Of a DNA stretch of 64,000 nt, positions 17,149 through 25,954 are shown one piece after another. A model generated the notes under the pieces. The model did no database searches and was not told the origin of the DNA. It saw only the letters and a list, made by a program, of their open reading frames with translations. How positions within the stretch are numbered: the first letter of the stretch is position 1; every line of letters begins with the position of its first letter. A program made the position numbers and the translations under genes. This DNA comes from Pseudomonadota bacterium (GTDB lineage Bacteria > Pseudomonadota > Alphaproteobacteria > Rhizobiales > Rhizobiaceae), in NCBI GenBank assembly GCA_023404095.1, contig JAEYDD010000041.1, positions 248,001 through 312,000 on the forward strand, read 5' to 3'.

Positions 17149-17943
17149 CTAGACGGCAATCGGCGCCTTGATGCTTGCGTCAGCCTCATAGCCGACGAGC
17201 TCGAAGTCTTCGTAGCGGAAGCCGAAGAGATCCTTCACCGCCGGATTGATCTTCATGAACGGCAGGGGCTTCGGCTTGCGCCCAAGCTGCTGCTCCGCCT
17301 GCTCGAAATGGTTCGAATAGATATGTGCGTCGCCAAGCGTATGAACGAAATCGCCGGGGAGGAGATCGGTGACCTGCGCCACCATCATCGTCAGAAGCGC
17401 ATAGGAGGCGATGTTGAAGGGCACGCCGAGGAAGATGTCGGCCGAACGCTGGTAAAGCTGGCACGACAGCCGACCGTCGCTGACATAGAACTGGAACAGG
17501 CAGTGGCAGGGCGGCAGCGCCATCTCGTCCACGAGCGCCGGATTCCACGCCGACACGATATGGCGGCGCGAATGGGGGTTCTTGCGGATGCCCTCCACCA
17601 GGCCGGCGATCTGGTCGATGTGACGCCCGTCCGGCGCCGGCCAGGACCGCCACTGGTAGCCGTAGACCGGACCGAGATCACCCTTCTCGTCCGCCCACTC
17701 ATCCCAGATGGTGACGCCGTTTTCGCGCAGGTAGGCGATGTTCGTGTCGCCCTTCAGAAACCACAGCAGCTCGTGAATGATAGAGCGCAGGTGCAGCTTC
17801 TTCGTCGTCAGGACCGGAAAGCCTTCGGCAAGATCGAAACGCATCTGGTAGCCGAAGACCGAGCGCGTGCCCGTACCGGTCCGGTCCGAACGGTCGGTCC
17901 CGTTGGCCATCACGTGGCTAAGGAGGTCGAGGTACTGCTTCAT
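17149..17943 (-). CDS. thyA: Thymidylate synthase (ThyA type)
   Basis: ThyA methylates dUMP to dTMP using methylene-tetrahydrofolate, giving dihydrofolate that FolA recycles. The 264-aa product is standard length and complete. It has the start MKQYLDLLSHVMANGTDRSDRTGTG with the phosphate-binding Arg, then LLWFLKGDTNIAYLRENGVTIWDEWA. The catalytic Cys lies in LPPCHCLFQF, the folate/dUMP site in QRSADIFLGVPFNIASYALL, and the conserved C-terminal is DASIKAPIAV. It heads the thyA-GST-folA-hflK cluster. Confidence 0.98.
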   Translation of the reverse strand: MKQYLDLLSHVMANGTDRSDRTGTGTRSVFGYQMRFDLAEGFPVLTTKKLHLRSIIHELLWFLKGDTNIAYLRENGVTIWDEWADEKGDLGPVYGYQWRSWPAPDGRHIDQIAGLVEGIRKNPHSRRHIVSAWNPALVDEMALPPCHCLFQFYVSDGRLSCQLYQRSADIFLGVPFNIASYALLTMMVAQVTDLLPGDFVHTLGDAHIYSNHFEQAEQQLGRKPKPLPFMKINPAVKDLFGFRYEDFELVGYEADASIKAPIAV

Positions 17944-18032
17944 GTGTCGGCCACCGATTCTGATATCGCTCCTAATCTAGGGCGAGGATGACGTCCGACC
18001 AATGCGGAAAAGTATGTTTCCAGTGCTTTTCG

Positions 18033-18057
18033 GCCCGCCGGCGACGGACCGGCGGGC
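18033..18057 (-). terminator. Hairpin downstream of the DUF2853 gene
   Basis: GCCCGCCGG-cgacgga-CCGGCGGGC is a perfect 9-bp inverted repeat 15 bp beyond the DUF2853 stop codon on the minus strand. The following bases on that strand are CGAAAAGC, without a T-tract, so it is a GC-rich hairpin whose terminator role is inferred from position. Confidence 0.5.
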
Positions 18058-18071
18058 GGAGCGCAGGGCCC

Positions 18072-18383
18072 TCAGCCGAGCGCGCTCAGCTTGTCGAGTT
18101 CCTTGGCGGTGAGATAGTAGAATGTCACCCGCGACTTCGAGCGGTCGTCGGCCATGGCGGCGCAGACCTTCTCCACCGCCTTTTCGGCCGCCTCGCCGGT
18201 AACGCCCAGCTTCTTGCCGCACCACTTTTCCTTGACCCGATCCAGTTCCTCCGGATCCGAGCAGGAGACGAGCGCGGAATCGCGGTTGCGCAACGCAATG
18301 CCGAGGTGGCTTACGATCTTCTTGACGACGGCTTCATCCGCACCGCTGTCATATTTGCGGACGTCTGCGAGATAGTCGGTCAT
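18072..18383 (-). CDS. DUF2853 family protein
   Basis: This 103-aa soluble protein matches the DUF2853 pattern: MTDYLADVRKYDSGADEAVVKKIVSHLGIALRNRDSALVSCSDPEEL, then VKEKWCGKKLGVTG and the C-terminal FYYLTAKELDKLSAL. The conserved features are Cys, Lys and Trp residues in the middle (KWCGKKLG). The function of the family is not known. It stands alone, with its own hairpin terminator just downstream, and is transcribed away from the tmRNA gene. The start ATG at 18383 begins the conserved part directly. Confidence 0.85.
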   Translation of the reverse strand: MTDYLADVRKYDSGADEAVVKKIVSHLGIALRNRDSALVSCSDPEELDRVKEKWCGKKLGVTGEAAEKAVEKVCAAMADDRSKSRVTFYYLTAKELDKLSALG

Positions 18384-18545
18384 GCTGTCTCCTCTTCAGT
18401 TGCCGGGTCGGGGACCGGGTCGGCGCCTCGTGCCGATGCGGGCAGTTTTTCACGCAAAAATGGCAAGTCAAGCGCAAAGAGCCCCGCTGGTGGAGTGCCG
18501 CTCTTCGGCCGCCTCGTCGGAATGGCTAAAGAATTGTCACAAGGA

Positions 18546-18575
18546 CCTTTTCTTGGGCGCGCGAAGCTCCTATAT
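18546..18575 (+). promoter_or_regulatory. Candidate tmRNA promoter
   Basis: CTTTTC (18547-18552) and CTATAT (18570-18575) are separated by 17 bp, resembling the rhizobial sigma-70 consensus CTTGAC-N17-CTATAT. The start would fall at about 18582, a little before the tmRNA acceptor piece. Confidence 0.5.
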
Positions 18576-18581
18576 GTCGGG

Positions 18582-18905
18582 TGCTGCCTTGTGCAGCTAT
18601 GGCAATAAACGGGCGGTGTAATAAACCCATTGGACCCGGGGGCGGTACCCGGCGCCTCCACCAAAAACCGATCTGCGCGATCGGCTTTTGATGGGGGCGA
18701 AATAGGATCGACAAGGGCGTAAAGATCGACTTTTTGCTCGGCATTGTACCACCGTTATCGGGCTAAACTTATAGTTGCAAACGACAACTATGCTGAAGCA
18801 CGTCTCGCTGCTTAATCGCGGTGCGACACTTCAAATCAAGTCCTTGCGGGTAGCACTGTAAGGCGGGGTCCGAAGGCACCTGGCAACAGAAGCCTTCACC
18901 TTCTC
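18582..18905 (+). ncRNA. ssrA: Circularly permuted two-piece tmRNA (ssrA)
   Basis: tmRNA rescues stalled ribosomes and adds a degradation tag. The acceptor piece comes first, as in alphaproteobacteria. The T-stem CCGGG/CCCGG (18636-18640, 18648-18652) encloses a 7-nt loop, and the 3' acceptor strand CGCCTCC (18653-18659) is followed by A-CCA (18660-18663). The excised spacer (18664-18692) folds as CCGATC/GATCGG. The coding piece starts at 18693 with GGGGGCG, which pairs with CGCCTCC and contains the G3-U70 alanine identity pair. The tag frame 18777-18815 reads ANDNYAEARLAA-stop. The 5' end is inferred from the promoter. The 3' end is approximate, placed after the GAAGGC/GCCTTC hairpin near 18898. 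The T-loop is GGCGGTA rather than TTCRANN. Confidence 0.95.
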
Positions 18906-19077
18906 CCCTCTTTCGAAATGGTTTATAGCTGTCGATCGGATGACTCGCGCCGCGTCGCGTGTTGCGGGTATTCGACTGGTAGTGAACCGGCCGGTGAGGC
19001 CGATCGCATTTGACGTCGGCGCCCGATTTCGGCAAAAGGCGACAAACCATGCGAAACGAGAAGAAAGACGGGCTCTG

Positions 19078-19587
19078 ATGGCGCAAGACCACATCCGCTA
19101 TGACATACTGGCTCAGGACGCGCTCCGTAGCGTCATCCGCAAAGTTCTGAGCGAAGTGGCGGCAACGGGCCATCTTCCGGGCGACCATCATTTCTTCATC
19201 ACCTTTCTGACCGGCGCCCCCGGCGTGCGGATTTCCCAGCACCTGAAGTCCAAGTATCCCGAGCAGATGACCATCGTCATCCAGCACCAGTTCTGGGAGC
19301 TCAAGGTCACCGAAAGCCTGTTCGAGATCGGCCTTTCCTTCTCCGACACGCCTGAAAAGCTGGTGATTCCGTTCAACGCCATCCGCGGCTTCTACGACCC
19401 TTCCGTCAGCTTCGAGCTCGAATTCGACGTCGCGGTCGACGAGGAGGAAGAAGAAGCCCCGGCAGCCGAGATCACCGCCTATCCGCTCGACAAGGCCGAG
19501 GACGAGGCGCCGAAGACCGGCGGGGACGACGACAAGAAGCCGGGCGGCTCGGTCGTCTCGCTCGACTCCTTCCGCAAGAAGAACTGA
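19078..19587 (+). CDS. sspB: SspB-type ClpXP adaptor for ssrA-tagged proteins
   Basis: SspB binds the tmRNA-encoded tag and tethers the substrate to ClpX for degradation by ClpXP. The 169-aa product shows the alphaproteobacterial SspB fold at about residues 1-115 (MAQDHIRYDILAQDALRSVIRKVLSEVA, HHFFITFLTGAPGVRIS, FEIGLSFSDTPEKLVIPFNAIRGFYDPSV). A flexible acidic linker (DEEEEEAP) leads to a C-terminal ClpX-binding tail, GGSVVSLDSFRKKN. It starts at 19078; 46 earlier in-frame residues overlap the end of the tmRNA region and are not conserved. The gene lies about 170 bp downstream of the tmRNA gene, whose tag it would recognise. Confidence 0.94.
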   Translation: MAQDHIRYDILAQDALRSVIRKVLSEVAATGHLPGDHHFFITFLTGAPGVRISQHLKSKYPEQMTIVIQHQFWELKVTESLFEIGLSFSDTPEKLVIPFNAIRGFYDPSVSFELEFDVAVDEEEEEAPAAEITAYPLDKAEDEAPKTGGDDDKKPGGSVVSLDSFRKKN

Positions 19588-19600
19588 GAAAGAGGGCGGC

Positions 19601-19786
19601 ATGAGCGGCGACGTTGTCAATCTCCGCCAGTTCCGCAAGCAGAAGGCCCGCTCCGAGAAGGAGCGGCAGGCCGAGCAGAACCGCATCTCCTTCGGCCGCA
19701 CCAAGGCCGAGAAGAACCTGACCCGCGCCCTGAACGAGAAGGCAGAAAAGACGCTCGACCAGGGCCACCTCGACAAGCCGGAATGA
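19601..19786 (+). CDS. DUF4169 family small protein
   Basis: This 61-aa, very basic, helical protein matches the DUF4169 pattern: MSGDVVNLRQFRKQKARSEKERQAEQNRISFGRTKAEKNL followed by ALNEKAEKTLDQGHLDKPE. It begins 13 bp after sspB, so it is very likely in the same transcript. The family has no known function and is restricted mostly to alphaproteobacteria, where it commonly precedes an RHH_4 protein, as here. The start ATG at 19601 has GAGGGCGGC upstream. Confidence 0.85.
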   Translation: MSGDVVNLRQFRKQKARSEKERQAEQNRISFGRTKAEKNLTRALNEKAEKTLDQGHLDKPE

Positions 19787-19807
19787 CGGACGGCATCCAT
19801 AATTTTC

Positions 19808-20104
19808 ATGGACTTGCGGGAAGACCATGATTCAGTACGCAAGCGACCTGAATCGGATTGCGAGCATGACCCGTTGATCCGCAAGCACTCAGCCACCCTG
19901 CACGGCCATCGCACCAGCTTCTCGCTGGAGGAACCATTCTGGCAGGAACTGAAGACGATCGCCGCCGGTCGCGGCATTGCCCTTGCGACGCTGTTGACCG
20001 AGATAGACGACGCCCGTCCGCCCGAGAGCAACCTCTCCTCGGCCCTGCGCGTTCACGTCCTCGAAGCGCTGAAGGCGCGTATTCGTCAAGGCGCGACCGA
20101 ATAG
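19808..20104 (+). CDS. Ribbon-helix-helix domain protein (RHH_4)
   Basis: This 98-aa protein has a C-terminal ribbon-helix-helix domain at about residues 25-90: LIRKHSATLHGHRTSFSLEEPFWQELKTIAAGRGIALATLLTEID. The TSFSLEEPFW strand would enter the DNA major groove. The rest forms two helices ending LRVHVLEALKARI. RHH proteins are dimeric DNA binders, but RHH_4 members have no known target. It is 21 bp downstream of the DUF4169 gene and probably in the same operon with sspB. The first roughly 20 residues are weakly conserved, so a later start is possible. Confidence 0.85.
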   Translation: MDLREDHDSVRKRPESDCEHDPLIRKHSATLHGHRTSFSLEEPFWQELKTIAAGRGIALATLLTEIDDARPPESNLSSALRVHVLEALKARIRQGATE

Positions 20105-20212
20105 GCGCCATGCACTCGGATGTGGCGTGGATGCGTCGCCACGCAAGGCCATGGCGTGCCGCCTTGCCCTCCCACAAATGCTCCCACGCTCCCACGCAGG
20201 AAGCCGGACGGT

Positions 20213-23200
20213 TCAGTTCACACCGGGAAGCGCATCGAAATTCAGGCTGTCGCCGCTGATTGGCGGCAGGGGTTCGCGGACGACCCCCTCGCTCGGATCG
20301 ACGCGGAAACCGCCCTCGGGCTGCGCCGGCCGCTGCTGCTCGGCCGCGCGGCGCTCGGCCTCGGCGCGGGCCGCCTGCTCGGCCCTGATCTGCTCGGCGC
20401 GCCTGCGCGCCTCCGCGCGCTTGCGTTCCTCTTCGGCTGCGCGCAGCCTTGCCGCTTCCGCAATCGCAGCGCGTTCCTGCGCGCGGGACCGGTAGAGAGC
20501 CGCCTCGCGGCGCAAGCGTTGCTTCTCGAGAACGCTCGCCTGCAGGATTTCGACGCGCCGCCGCTCCCGCTCGAACCGCCGCAGCGACAGGTAGTTGCCG
20601 AGCGGCTGGGCATCGAGGCGCATCCTGGGCCCGGCGATCGGTCCGTCGAAGAAGAACGTCACCTCGGGCTCACCGCCGGCCATGGCTTCCTCGCCGGCAC
20701 GCAGCCGCATCCCCACCTGCCCCGCCAGCGTCCGCTCGGCCAGATTGATTTCGACGCCGCCGCTGAACGTCGCAGCACCGTCCGTTCCCGTCACCGCATC
20801 GGCGCGCAGCTTGCCGGAAGCGATCGTGAAGGGAATGTTGACGGCGCCGAGCAGCACGTCGCCGCCAAGCGTCTCCTCACGCGCAATCGCCTCGGAACGG
20901 CTTTCGGTCATGTCGCCCTCCGTCGCGTCGGCTGCGGCCAGGATCGCGCCGAAGCCGTCGCTGCGCAGGCCGCGGAGTTTCAGCCCGTTGAGACGCATTT
21001 CACCCGAACCGCTGGCAGCCGCGATCATCGCAGCCGCACTCTCGCCGGAAGCGTCGAGCGCAAGGGTGACGTCGCCGCGGCCTTCCGCGACAGGAACGCC
21101 CGCAGCCGACCAGACCATTTGCGAAACATCGGCGCCCGAAAGCGTCAGGCGCGTCTCCAGGAGGCCGGTCGTGCCGGCGTTGGAAAGCTTGAAACGGCCC
21201 GCGAGCTTTCCGCCTAGCCAGTTCCCGCCGACGTCGTCGAGCGCGATGTCTGCCCCGGTCCAGGCGAGCATTCCGGCAAAATTCTCGACCGGCCCGTAAA
21301 AGCCCGTCCAGAAGCGGGCCGCCGTCAGCTGGACGTTCACATCGGCGTTCTCGCGTGCCGGACTTGCCACGGCCTCCGCACTGAGCCCTTCCCCGTCCGC
21401 GCTCTCGATCGGCCCGAGGATGCCCTCCGCAAGCCAGGCCAGATCCAGCGTATCGAAGGCGAGTGCGCCCGTAGCCTTAGGCACGGACGCTGTCCGGTCG
21501 ATCCGCAGTTCGCCCGAAACGCCGTTGCGGTCGACCGTGCCGCCGATGCCGGTCAACTGGATGACATCCCCGCTGATCGCAGCCGTCGCCCTCAGCGCCA
21601 CCGGAAGCCCGGCGCCGGTCTGCGGCAGCACGATATCGTTCATCAACAGATAGGGTTCGAGATCGGCGGAATCAGCGGAGATCGCAAGCTCGCCTTGAAG
21701 GAATCGGTCTGCGGAAAGATCCGCCCGGCCGTCGACCGCAATCGACGTGTCGCCGGCCGTAAAGGCGAAGGAGAGATCACCGGGGCCGGTCTTCGGCTGT
21801 GAGAACTTGACGGCAACCACCCCGTCGGCCTCGCCGTCAAAGGGAAGCGGCTGCAGGCCAAGCTGCCCCGCAAGCACGACGGTACGCGGATTGGCCAGCG
21901 TCGCCTCGCCCTCAATGTTGTGTCCGTTCAGAAAGTCACCGAAATTCTCAGCCGAGACGCGGGCATCCACGCGCCCCCCGTTGGCTGTTCCGGCAACGAT
22001 AATCCCCAGCGGACCGCTCCGGTTGCCCGGGAGGGCCAGAGTGATCCTGAGGTCGGCATCGTCGTAGTAACCGGCGCCGGTGACGAGACGGGCAAGCACC
22101 GGATGCGGCGTCAGGTGCCGCGACAGCAGTTCCAGCACGGGGCGCATCTGCCCCGCCCGCACGGCCAGATCCAGACCGGCCGATGGCGTGGAAAGCGTGC
22201 CGCCCAGTTGCCCCCGGACGGACACGGCAGCCCCTGCAAGCGAAGCGACGTCCAGCCTGCCGACATCCAGCTCGCCGTTCCTCAACGACAGCTTGGCGTC
22301 GACCCCTTGCGCCTCTTCGCCGAAGGCGGTGAACCGGTCCGCTTTCAAGGCCACGGCGATCGAGTGGCGCAACAGTGTCGCGGCGGAAGCCTCGCCGGCG
22401 ATCAGCCCCGTCAGCGCACGAAGCGTCTCGATCTCGACGCTGTTGCCGGCCAGTTCCACCGACAGCGTCGGCGCCTCGTCGGCGAGCGATTCGCGTTCGA
22501 TCCGCCCCGTCAGCGACGCACCGCCGGCGGCGATCTCCAGCTTTTCGAAGCGTTGCAGCTCGTCGGTCAGTTCCACTTCGGCGGCAAATCCGGCGCTGCG
22601 CAGGCGGCGAATTTCCGGATCGACGGAGCCTGCCAGCCAGGCGGCAAGGCCGGAGGGCTGGTTCGATGCGACCAGCAGATCACCGCTGAAGGCGCGGCGA
22701 CCTTTCAGCGTCAGCCTTCCCTTGGCGTCAACGGCGGTGCGGCCGGGAAACTGCGCGGTGGCGCGCGCGACCTTCCACCCATCACCGTCCGGCTCGACGT
22801 CCAGGAGCACGTCACGCACGGTCGTGTCCCCGATGACGATCGCCGGCAACTTGAGGCTGGCGCGCCCCGGCACCTGGGGAATGGGAATATCGGCGAGGAT
22901 GGAGAGAAGATTGTTGAGGCGCTGGCGAGCGGAAATGTCGGCGTTGCGACCGGTCTTGCCCTGCTCCCCGTTGCGTCCGATCCGGCTGACGTCGATCTGC
23001 TGGCCGTCCGCGATCAAGAGGAATTCAGGGCGCTTGCCGGTGTCGAGCGTCGCCTCCCCTGTCACGATATAGGGATCGGACGGATCGCCCGCCGCCAGCT
23101 CGTATTGCGGCACCCGCATACGCTCGTTGGAAAGCTCGAAATCGCCGTTGATCCGGAGCGCATTCGGCTGCGGGTTCTCGTTCAAAGGCCGCTTCTGCGA

Positions 23201-23929
23201 CAGTGCGAACGTGCCGCCATATTGCGGCTTGAAGTCGACGACCTTTAGATCGCCGTCCAGATCGGCGGTGAACGCGATGTGGTCCGGGACGATGCGTGTC
23301 TTCACTTTCAGCGTGCCGCGCTCGTCGAGCTGGCCGGTCGAAATCTGGAACGCACCGGCGTTGCCGTCGAGCGTTCCCCGCCCGTCGATGCGCCACGGAC
23401 CGGTCAGCGAACGCGCGGACATTTGCGCGTTGAGGTCGGAAATGCGACGCGTGCGGCCGGCCTGCTCGTCGACGAACTCGATCTCGCCGCCGGACACAGA
23501 AACGTTTTCCAGGACCACGGTCTTGGCCGGAATATCCGAGCGGCGGCCCCGCGCCCAGTCGAGCGTGCCATCCGAAAGCAGCGTCAGGCGCACCTTCGGC
23601 CCGTCGATCCGCATATCGAAGATCAGCGCCTCGCCGCTGAGAAACGGCGCCAGTTCCGCGTCCATGGAAAAGCGGTCGATGGTGACGATGGGCTTGCCCC
23701 CCTCTTCTTCCTCGCCGACGCGCACGTCGTGCAGCGTGACGGAAGGGAAAGGAATGAGCCGGGCATCGACCGCCCCGTGGACGACCACCTTGCGGCCGAC
23801 GATGCGGCTCGCCTCGCGCTCGAAATCCTGTCGGAAACCGGTCCAGTCGATGAAGTACGGGGCAAGCAGCGCCGCAAACAGCGCCAGAACCACCAGACCA
23901 CCTACCGCCAACATCACCCGTGAGAGCAC
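20213..23929 (-). CDS. Very large AsmA family protein
   Basis: This AsmA/TamB-like envelope protein of about 1238 aa is of a class thought to bridge inner and outer membrane and affect lipid or outer-membrane assembly. It has an N-terminal signal-anchor helix (MLAVGGLVVLALFAALLAPYFI) and then the AsmA start DWTGFRQDFEREASRIVGRKVVVHGAVDARLIPFPSVTLHDVRV. A very long beta-rich body with repeated DG/LxxG strands follows. An AsmA_2-like C-terminal region comes next, then an Arg/Glu/Ala-rich coiled coil (about residues 1120-1200, AEEERKRAEARRRAEQIRAEQ) and a Pro-rich end. I put the start at the GTG at 23929 (VLSRVMLAVGG) by similarity to rhizobial relatives; another GTG at 23986 would give 19 more residues. 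It is the last gene before a GlcD-like oxidase on the same strand. Confidence 0.88.
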   Translation of the reverse strand: MLSRVMLAVGGLVVLALFAALLAPYFIDWTGFRQDFEREASRIVGRKVVVHGAVDARLIPFPSVTLHDVRVGEEEEGGKPIVTIDRFSMDAELAPFLSGEALIFDMRIDGPKVRLTLLSDGTLDWARGRRSDIPAKTVVLENVSVSGGEIEFVDEQAGRTRRISDLNAQMSARSLTGPWRIDGRGTLDGNAGAFQISTGQLDERGTLKVKTRIVPDHIAFTADLDGDLKVVDFKPQYGGTFALSQKRPLNENPQPNALRINGDFELSNERMRVPQYELAAGDPSDPYIVTGEATLDTGKRPEFLLIADGQQIDVSRIGRNGEQGKTGRNADISARQRLNNLLSILADIPIPQVPGRASLKLPAIVIGDTTVRDVLLDVEPDGDGWKVARATAQFPGRTAVDAKGRLTLKGRRAFSGDLLVASNQPSGLAAWLAGSVDPEIRRLRSAGFAAEVELTDELQRFEKLEIAAGGASLTGRIERESLADEAPTLSVELAGNSVEIETLRALTGLIAGEASAATLLRHSIAVALKADRFTAFGEEAQGVDAKLSLRNGELDVGRLDVASLAGAAVSVRGQLGGTLSTPSAGLDLAVRAGQMRPVLELLSRHLTPHPVLARLVTGAGYYDDADLRITLALPGNRSGPLGIIVAGTANGGRVDARVSAENFGDFLNGHNIEGEATLANPRTVVLAGQLGLQPLPFDGEADGVVAVKFSQPKTGPGDLSFAFTAGDTSIAVDGRADLSADRFLQGELAISADSADLEPYLLMNDIVLPQTGAGLPVALRATAAISGDVIQLTGIGGTVDRNGVSGELRIDRTASVPKATGALAFDTLDLAWLAEGILGPIESADGEGLSAEAVASPARENADVNVQLTAARFWTGFYGPVENFAGMLAWTGADIALDDVGGNWLGGKLAGRFKLSNAGTTGLLETRLTLSGADVSQMVWSAAGVPVAEGRGDVTLALDASGESAAAMIAAASGSGEMRLNGLKLRGLRSDGFGAILAAADATEGDMTESRSEAIAREETLGGDVLLGAVNIPFTIASGKLRADAVTGTDGAATFSGGVEINLAERTLAGQVGMRLRAGEEAMAGGEPEVTFFFDGPIAGPRMRLDAQPLGNYLSLRRFERERRRVEILQASVLEKQRLRREAALYRSRAQERAAIAEAARLRAAEEERKRAEARRRAEQIRAEQAARAEAERRAAEQQRPAQPEGGFRVDPSEGVVREPLPPISGDSLNFDALPGVN

Positions 23930-24062
23930 GCCGCCAATCCCGACCTCAACTTCAATCCTCTGCCGCCAGAACAAGGCCCAGCGCACGTCGTTCGCGCATT
24001 CGCGACGGTATTCCTGCCGGCAACATCTTCAATGACTATAAGCAGATGGCAGCCGCCATGTC

Positions 24063-25475
24063 TCACTCCGGCCGAAAAATCTTTCCGGGATTGAGGATGT
24101 TGTGCGGGTCCAGTGCCCTTTTCACCTGCCGCATCACGTCCACGGCTTCGCCAAGCTCCCGCGGCAGGAAGGACTGCTTGCCCTGCCCGATGCCGTGCTC
24201 GCCGGTGCAGGTGCCGTCCATGGAGAGCGCGCGCGCGTTCAGCCGGGCCACGAACCCCTCCACCTTCTCGATCTCGGCACTGTCCTTGTCGTCGAAGACG
24301 ACGCTGACATGGAAGTTGCCGTCGCCGGCATGGCCGACGATCGGCGCGAGCAACCCATGCTCCTTGATGTCCGCCTCCGTCGCCGCGACGCAGTCGGCGA
24401 GGCGCGAAATCGGCACGCAGACATCCGTGGCAAGGACGGCCGCTCCCGGCCGCAGCCCCTTGGCTGCCCAATAGACGTCGTGGCGCGCCTTCCACAACCG
24501 TGCGCGTTCGTCCGCATTCGCGGTCCATTGAAAATCGCCGCCGTCGCATTCCGAAGCAACCTCGCCGAACTGGCGCGATTGCAGGGCCACGCTCTCCGTA
24601 CTGCCGTGGAACTCGACGAAAAGGGTCGGCTGCTCCGGCAGCCTGAGCCCGGAATAGGCGTTGCACGCCTTGATCTGCAGCGTGTTCAGCAATTCGATGC
24701 GGGCAACGGGGATACCGAGCTGGATCGTCGCGATGACCGCGTTGCAGGCGTCCTTCAGCGTCGGGAACCCGCAGATTCCGCCGGCGATCACTTCCGGAAT
24801 GCCCTGCAGACGCAGGGTGATCGACGTAAGAACACCGAGCGTTCCTTCCGAACCGACATAGAGCCGGGTCAGGTCGTATCCGGCCGACGACTTGCGGGCG
24901 CGCCGCGCCGTGCGGATCTCTTCACCCTTTGCCGTCACAACCGTCACGGCCAGCACGTTGTCCTTCATCGTGCCATAGCGCACCGCATTCGTGCCCGAGG
25001 CACGCGTCGAGGTCATGCCGCCGATCGAGGCGTTCGCGCCGGGATCGATCGGAAAGAACAGCCCCGTATCGCGCAGATATGCGTTCAGTTCCTCGCGCGT
25101 GATGCCAGGCTCGACAGTGCAGTCGAGATCCTCCGCATTGACCTCGATGACCCGGTTCATGCGGCTGAAATCGAGAGAAATTCCGCCGAAAGGCGCGTTG
25201 ATCTGCCCCTCGAGCGAGGAGCCGGTCCCGAACGGGATGATCGGCACCCCGTACTCTGCGCAGAGCCGCACCGCCGCCTTTACGTCATCGGCGTTCTCGA
25301 CGAACAGCACTCCGTCCGGCAGTTGCGCCGGGATATAGGTCATCGTGTGGGCGTGCTGGGCACGGATTGCTTCGCCGGTCTGAAAACGGTCCGCGAAAGT
25401 CTGCCTGAAGGCGGATATGGCGGTCGCGATCGCCTCTTCGTTGCGTACCCCTGCCCTGATGTCCGAAAGCGCCAC
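24063..25475 (-). CDS. FAD-binding 2-hydroxy-acid oxidase/dehydrogenase (GlcD / D-lactate dehydrogenase type)
   Basis: This flavoenzyme of the vanillyl-alcohol-oxidase fold oxidises a D-2-hydroxy acid such as D-lactate or glycolate. It is about 470 aa. The FAD-binding PCMH domain is at about residues 20-210 (VPIIPFGTGSSLEGQINAPFGGISLDFSRMNRVIEV, CTVEPGITREELNAYL, GANASIGGMTSTRASGTNAVRYGT). The C-terminal oxidase domain carries LLAPIVGHAGDGNFHVSV and the metal/substrate segment CTGEHGIGQGKQSFL. It ends DPHNILNPGKIF. I chose the GTG at 25475 because GGAGAG lies 7 nt upstream; 37 earlier codons from an ATG at 25586 look non-coding. The substrate is not decided by sequence. Confidence 0.9.
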   Translation of the reverse strand: MALSDIRAGVRNEEAIATAISAFRQTFADRFQTGEAIRAQHAHTMTYIPAQLPDGVLFVENADDVKAAVRLCAEYGVPIIPFGTGSSLEGQINAPFGGISLDFSRMNRVIEVNAEDLDCTVEPGITREELNAYLRDTGLFFPIDPGANASIGGMTSTRASGTNAVRYGTMKDNVLAVTVVTAKGEEIRTARRARKSSAGYDLTRLYVGSEGTLGVLTSITLRLQGIPEVIAGGICGFPTLKDACNAVIATIQLGIPVARIELLNTLQIKACNAYSGLRLPEQPTLFVEFHGSTESVALQSRQFGEVASECDGGDFQWTANADERARLWKARHDVYWAAKGLRPGAAVLATDVCVPISRLADCVAATEADIKEHGLLAPIVGHAGDGNFHVSVVFDDKDSAEIEKVEGFVARLNARALSMDGTCTGEHGIGQGKQSFLPRELGEAVDVMRQVKRALDPHNILNPGKIFRPE

Positions 25476-25645
25476 TACCGTCTCTCCCTCTGCGTCCGCG
25501 GACTTATGAGAAACCGCAGCACGCCTGTCCAAAGCAAGTTTGCCTGCGCACCGCCGTGGCCGCCGGAAGCGCGCTCTGCAAATCATTTGTAATATACAGC
25601 TTGATGGCTGATAATTGCAGTTACGGATGGAAAGGAGCGCAAGCC

Positions 25646-25873
25646 ATGAGCCAGCGCAGCATCTGGACGATCGTTGCAGTCGTTATCCTGTTGGCGATCC
25701 TCACCATGAGTTACCGCATGACCGGCGAGCGCGGGACCGTGGCAACCACGACGACGACACCGCCTGTTTCGACCGAACAGACCGGATCGACCGGCGGCTC
25801 AACGGCCCCATCGACGGGCACGGCAATCCAGCCGAAACCTGTCGAAGGCACACAGCCGGCGACGAGCAACTGA
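25646..25873 (+). CDS. Small single-helix membrane-anchored protein with Thr/Ser/Pro-rich tail
   Basis: This 75-aa protein is not a family I recognise. A clear N-terminal transmembrane or uncleaved signal helix (SIWTIVAVVILLAILTMSYRM, about residues 4-25) precedes a low-complexity extracytoplasmic tail rich in Thr, Gly, Ser and Pro (TTTTTPPVSTEQTGSTGGS). The start is well supported by AAGGAG 9 nt before the ATG. It is convergent with the GH114-RTX gene and divergent from the oxidase, so it is probably a single-gene unit. Similar short anchored proteins are common in rhizobia, without known function. Confidence 0.7.
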   Translation: MSQRSIWTIVAVVILLAILTMSYRMTGERGTVATTTTTPPVSTEQTGSTGGSTAPSTGTAIQPKPVEGTQPATSN

Positions 25874-25898
25874 CAGTGCTCCGTAAACGAGCCACCCT

Positions 25899-25918
25899 CC
25901 GGCGCGATATCGCGCCGG
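25899..25918. repeat. Perfect 20-bp palindrome between convergent genes
   Basis: CCGGCGCGATATCGCGCCGG is a fully self-complementary 20-mer lying 26 bp after the small anchored protein gene and 37 bp before the 3' end of the GH114-RTX gene. It could act as a transcription-ending hairpin for either strand, though no T-tract follows. Confidence 0.6.
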
Positions 25919-25954
25919 TGATCGGTTTGACCGCTTCGTTCAGAAGAACTCCCG

